DNA from: Fibrobacter sp.
GTDB taxonomy: Bacteria > Fibrobacterota > Fibrobacteria > Fibrobacterales > Fibrobacteraceae
Reading direction: 5' to 3'
Length of the DNA: 33,008 bases
Assembly (NCBI GenBank): GCA_024398935.1
Contig: JAKSIH010000034.1
Location: 1 to 33,008, forward strand
Shown: positions 30,122-33,008 of the stretch, one piece after another
Layout of the letters: the number at the start of each line of letters is the position of its first letter
How positions within the stretch are numbered: the first letter of the stretch is position 1
Notes under the pieces: generated by a model
Database searches by the model: none
Told to the model about the DNA's origin: nothing
What the model saw: only the letters and a program-made list of their open reading frames with translations
Program-made: the position numbers and the translations under genes

Positions 30122-30700
30122 TTAATCCACAACGGCCTTTATTGTTCCAGACTTTCTCTTGAGCACTAGCCAAAGAATCAGGAATATAAGGCCCAGCAGT
30201 CCAAGAATTGCCACAAGGCAAACTCCTAGGAACGCGTAATGGAACTGGTAATCTTCCACAAGCGTCTCAAAGTCCAGTTCACCATCTGCGGAGGCCATAT
30301 AGTGCACCACGAAAGTATGTTCGTCTACACGCGCCGCAATGATTTCCAGCGGAATCGATCCTGCCCCAAAGCCGCCAAAACTATACCACTCGGACATTTC
30401 ATCCATGATTTCCTGAGAAGCGTAAAGCACAAACTTGGAATCCTCGTCCGAGTTAATCTGAAAGTTTACCTTGTCAAGGAAAGGGATGTCCGTACCGCCG
30501 AAAAGGCTGGGAACGGACGCATGGCTTACCGTTCCAAAGAAGTGGTAATCATCCATCTCGAAGTCTTTCAGGCAAAATTCATGTTCGTCCATCAAGCCCC
30601 TAACAACGGGAGATAGATAGGAATAGACCCAGCCTCCCAAAAAGAAGCAGAGAATGGCCACATCCAGCAAGACAGATCTGCGAGACTTAAAGAAAGACAC
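30122..30700 (-). CDS. Two-TM membrane protein with extracytoplasmic domain
   Basis: 192 aa, starting with GTG at 30700, five bases after the stop of the preceding gene and with AGGT upstream. Helix 1 is at about 10-30 (VLLDVAILCFFLGGWVYSYL) and helix 2 at about 153-178 (HYAFLGVCLVAILGLLGLIFLILWLVL). The roughly 120 residues between them are acidic and beta-rich and face the periplasm. Topology resembles DUF3592-type proteins, but the match is weak. It sits between a membrane coiled-coil protein and an exported hydrolase, in one operon, so the three probably work together in the envelope. Confidence 0.75.
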   Translation of the reverse strand: MSFFKSRRSVLLDVAILCFFLGGWVYSYLSPVVRGLMDEHEFCLKDFEMDDYHFFGTVSHASVPSLFGGTDIPFLDKVNFQINSDEDSKFVLYASQEIMDEMSEWYSFGGFGAGSIPLEIIAARVDEHTFVVHYMASADGELDFETLVEDYQFHYAFLGVCLVAILGLLGLIFLILWLVLKRKSGTIKAVVD

Positions 30701-30704
30701 CTAA

Positions 30705-31508
30705 TTACCTACGAGCATAAAGGACGAAGAAAAATGTAGAAAGAAGCAGCACCAATGACAAGAAGTAGAACGCCATGGGAATCTTCCCCTTCAGGGCCAG
30801 TTCATTCAGGCTTTCCATCTGGAAAAAATTATTCAGATCTTCCGTATACGCCATGGACAGGCCGTTGTTAAAGGAATTCCAGGACAGGGACAGTTCCTCA
30901 TTTTCACGGAACAGGCGGACCAGAGACTGCTTCAGGGAATCCGGCATGGAATCGAGCGCCCCGTCGGAAGCGGCACCCAAAGCAACCTGGTAGCCTGCGC
31001 GGGCGGAATCCATCAAGGGTCGCACTTTTTTCTGGATTGAAGGATCCTGCGTGAACAGGTCCTCGTAATTTTTGCGATAGTCCTGGAACCACGCCGACCT
31101 GCGCTCTGCATAACGGCGGATACGGGACACCTTTCCCAGGACTTCCCTTTCGTAGCGGGCGACAGCGTCTACCGTCGGCGCCCCCGAGCCTTCCTTGCGA
31201 AGCTCGTCCATCTCCCGGGAAAAGGAGCGGGCCATTTCGCGCATAGACATCATCTGCGACTGGAACACGGCAGTATCCACATGGACACCCACGCGGATCT
31301 GGTCTACAGACCGCATCACCGAAGCCTCCTGAAGAAGATAGTCCGACAGAGACTTCGTGTAGCCGGAATAGGCCACAACCTGGGGTTTCTGCGAAAAATA
31401 GAACAGCACGGTAAGACCTACGGTCACAGCAAGAACAAGCCACACCCAGGAGGTGCGGATTTTCGCATTCAATGTACTTGCAATCGTTTTGCTGTTTTCG
31501 TCGCTCAC
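30705..31508 (-). CDS. Membrane-anchored coiled-coil protein
   Basis: 267 aa from a GTG at 31508 (VSDENSKTIASTLNAKIRT). The frame stays open further upstream, but that part is the antisense of the MORN gene. One helix spans about 20-40 (SWVWLVLAVTVGLTVLFYF) and another is at the C-terminus (IPMAFYFLSLVLLLSTFFFVLYAR). The segment between has long charged helices with heptad character (VDAVARYEREVLGKVSRIRRYAERRSAWF), like the periplasmic four-helix sensor bundle of chemoreceptors, but no cytoplasmic signalling domain follows. It is first gene of an operon. The predicted mRNA is leaderless (TATTTT six bases upstream of GTG). Confidence 0.75.
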   Translation of the reverse strand: MSDENSKTIASTLNAKIRTSWVWLVLAVTVGLTVLFYFSQKPQVVAYSGYTKSLSDYLLQEASVMRSVDQIRVGVHVDTAVFQSQMMSMREMARSFSREMDELRKEGSGAPTVDAVARYEREVLGKVSRIRRYAERRSAWFQDYRKNYEDLFTQDPSIQKKVRPLMDSARAGYQVALGAASDGALDSMPDSLKQSLVRLFRENEELSLSWNSFNNGLSMAYTEDLNNFFQMESLNELALKGKIPMAFYFLSLVLLLSTFFFVLYARR

Positions 31509-31538
31509 ATCTAGAAAATACTTTTTTATACTTTGGTC
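31509..31538. promoter_or_regulatory. 30-bp bidirectional promoter
   Basis: The complete gap between the GTG at 31508 (minus) and the ATG at 31539 (plus). The minus-strand -10 box TATTTT (31515-31520) and the plus-strand -10 box TATACT (31527-31532) are six bases apart, back to back. Each lies exactly six bases from its start codon, so both mRNAs are predicted leaderless. Confidence 0.6.
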
Positions 31539-32852
31539 ATGATGCGCTCCCCCTGTTTTTTTACTCTTTTTTGGGCAATTATCCTTCTGTGCAGCTGCAC
31601 GACGGAAAAGCCCGTGGAAAAAATCACGGAACGCTACCCGGGCGGGGACAAGAGGCAGTCCCTCTGGATTTACCCCGACGGCACCATCAAGAAAGAAAAC
31701 ACCTGGTTCATCAACGGCATCAAGGAAACAGAAGTTCCCTATAAGGGAGGCCTCCCCCACGGGCACTTTAGGCAATGGACCCACAAGGGAGAAGTCATCC
31801 TGGAAGGCGATTACGAAAACGGGAAGCGGGAAGGCACCTGGATCAGCAGATATCCCGACAGGAAAAAACGAGGAGAACGCTACTATAAGGGCGGCCTCCC
31901 CGTAGGCGACTGGTACGGAGCCCATCCTGACGGCAAGCCCGCTTTTGAAGAACACTACAGCGAAAGGGGCGATTCCATCGGCGTCTGGAAAAAATGGTAC
32001 AAGAACGGAAACCTGGCGGAGGAAAACAGTTGTTTTGGAAAGGTCGAGAAAGGGTCGCTGAAAAAGTTTCGGAACGACGGGACCCTGGAATTCGAAAAAG
32101 AGTGCGAACACGGCGTCTTTACCGATAGACAAGTTCATTACTATAGTGACGGGAAAAAAATCCAGTGGGAGGAAGGTCCCGACGTCAATTATCTTGGTCA
32201 ACCGGACGCAGACGACAGACAGAGAACTTTCTACTACGGCAACGGAAATATCCAGAAAAGGGAACACCTCTGGAGCGATGGACAAAGAAGAGGCGTATGG
32301 ACTTGGTATGATTCCAAAGGAAATCTCTTTAAAGAAAGTAAGATCGAGTACGACACCATTGATCTTCACAACATCATTGAAATCAAAAGGATTGACTACG
32401 GCGTGTGCGGGAATATCATAAACGACACTCTAGTCCAGTACATAGTCTGTGCAGAATCCACTTTTTCCTCCCGTACTAACGAATGGAAACTTCACGGAAT
32501 GTTGTGGCATTACAAACAAGGTCATAATCTACGTTATGAAGAGGATTGGGTAAACGGCTCTCTGAAGGAAAGCCGCAGCTACTACATAGATTCGCTAGAC
32601 GGAAATTCTGAAGGCGGGATTCTTGCAAGCCAGGGTTTCTGGAACCTTGATTCTACCGAACAGAAAGATAAACGCCATGGAGTCTGGCGCAACTGGTACA
32701 AGAACGGCGTACTGAAGGATTCCCTCACTTATGTCAATGGCGAGCGAGTCGGCGAACAGTTTAGTTTCGATTCCACCGGAATCCTTACCATCCACAAGAC
32801 CGAGAACGGGAAAAACAGACCCGTTATCATGCACATACCAGGAGTCAATTAA
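31539..32852 (+). CDS. MORN-repeat (YwqK-like) lipoprotein
   Basis: 437 aa. MMRSPCFFTLFWAIILLCSC is a lipoprotein signal with the lipobox LLCSC. The mature part consists of MORN_2/YwqK-type repeats: YPDGTIKKENTWFINGIKE, YKGGLPHGHFRQWTHKGEV, YENGKREGTWISRYPD, YKGGLPVGDWYGAHPDGK, KNGNLAEENSCFG, and further copies near the C-terminus (KRHGVWRNWYKNGVLKDSLTYVNGERVG). Such proteins are often named YwqK-type antitoxins, although the evidence for an antitoxin role is thin; MORN repeats may bind lipids or carbohydrate. It diverges from the envelope operon over 30 bp and no toxin gene is adjacent. The second ATG at 31542 is an alternative start. Confidence 0.88.
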   Translation: MMRSPCFFTLFWAIILLCSCTTEKPVEKITERYPGGDKRQSLWIYPDGTIKKENTWFINGIKETEVPYKGGLPHGHFRQWTHKGEVILEGDYENGKREGTWISRYPDRKKRGERYYKGGLPVGDWYGAHPDGKPAFEEHYSERGDSIGVWKKWYKNGNLAEENSCFGKVEKGSLKKFRNDGTLEFEKECEHGVFTDRQVHYYSDGKKIQWEEGPDVNYLGQPDADDRQRTFYYGNGNIQKREHLWSDGQRRGVWTWYDSKGNLFKESKIEYDTIDLHNIIEIKRIDYGVCGNIINDTLVQYIVCAESTFSSRTNEWKLHGMLWHYKQGHNLRYEEDWVNGSLKESRSYYIDSLDGNSEGGILASQGFWNLDSTEQKDKRHGVWRNWYKNGVLKDSLTYVNGERVGEQFSFDSTGILTIHKTENGKNRPVIMHIPGVN

Positions 32853-32883
32853 AAAATACTCCGTACGCGCAGAACTTTTCATT

Positions 32884-32911
32884 ATCAATCATCAATTATC
32901 AATCATCAATT
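32884..32911. repeat. Four 7-bp repeats before the last start codon
   Basis: ATCAATC, ATCAATT, ATCAATC, ATCAATT, with a perfect 7-bp period, 18 bp before the ATG at 32930. The first two units are identical to the first two before rph. Confidence 0.75.
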
Positions 32912-32929
32912 TCTACATTTTGCCGCACT

Positions 32930-33008
32930 ATGAGTGAAGCTATTAATAACGTAAAACAGGCATTTGACGCAGAACTTGCGCAAACTGACCTTACCAATCA
33001 AGAAGCCG
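32930..33008 (+). CDS. Partial CDS, possibly phenylalanyl-tRNA synthetase alpha subunit
   Basis: Only the first 26 codons are in the window: MSEAINNVKQAFDAELAQTD and LTNQEA. The segment has a helical, charged character like the N-terminal coiled-coil of PheS, but this is too little to identify it. TACATT at 32914-32919 is a possible -10 box, giving a leader of about 4 nt. Extending the sequence to the right would decide the identity. Confidence 0.4.
   Translation, partial: MSEAINNVKQAFDAELAQTDLTNQEA

Noticed and set aside
31509..32369. N-terminal extension of the minus-strand coiled-coil protein to a 554-aa product
   Set aside because: The extra 287 residues lie antisense to the MORN lipoprotein and read as random hydrophobic sequence; a GTG with its own -10 box at 31508 is a better start.
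31539..32852. Calling the MORN protein an antitoxin with a toxin next door
   Set aside because: The name comes from database labels for YwqK-like repeats; this copy is a lipoprotein and no toxin-like gene is adjacent.

Overview
The window looks like chromosomal DNA of a Fibrobacter-type bacterium (phylum Fibrobacterota). The basis is a TIGR02147-family regulator (a paralogous family best known from Fibrobacter succinogenes), a GlgE-type maltosyltransferase, many secreted or lipoprotein genes with carbohydrate-binding folds, and AT-rich -10 boxes (TATATT, TATACT, TATCTT) with few recognisable -35 boxes. No search was run, so the assignment is an inference. About 34 genes or gene remnants and one tRNA-Leu were read. 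Spacing is tight, and strands alternate in short operons.

Left part (1-9.7 kb): a protein of unknown function diverges from a membrane-anchored NERD protein. Next come a glutamine amidotransferase/hotdog thioesterase pair, biotin synthase (bioB) behind a leader with two interleaved perfect helices, a secreted glycan-binding-type protein, an NlpC/P60 lipoprotein, prephenate dehydratase (pheA), RNase PH (rph), HisH, a 23-residue micro-ORF and a Cys-rich C_GCAxxG-type protein.

AT-rich accessory island (about 9.9-15.5 kb): a broken or recoded DUF3843-like gene (A10 frameshift after the start, then CTT TGA C at a conserved Trp position), a DUF6036 nucleotidyltransferase overlapping a winged-helix protein, a small lipoprotein, and an ATPase/DUF234-like gene. 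That ATPase is preceded by a 52-bp-periodic GGGCTA/TAGCCC array and a C10A8 tract. This is the likeliest place for an undescribed system.

Right part (15.6-33 kb): phosphoglycerate kinase with a structured 3' region, an acidic membrane protein overlapping folB, comM, spoVG, a CBM9-like protein, an acyl-ACP thioesterase, a heptamer-repeat block, a DUF1653-GNAT fusion, glgE, a TIGR02147 regulator coupled to a CBM-like lipoprotein, a RimJ/RimL-type acetyltransferase and tRNA-Leu(CAG). It closes with a three-gene envelope operon diverging from a MORN lipoprotein over 30 bp, and the first 26 codons of a gene that may be pheS.

Cross-cutting patterns: eight genes have a -10 box only 6-7 bp before the start codon, which implies leaderless mRNAs. 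7-bp tandem repeats sit in the 5' leaders of rph, the thioesterase gene and the last gene. Two separate intergenic regions carry inverted boxes with the same 29-bp centre spacing, each next to a poly-C run.
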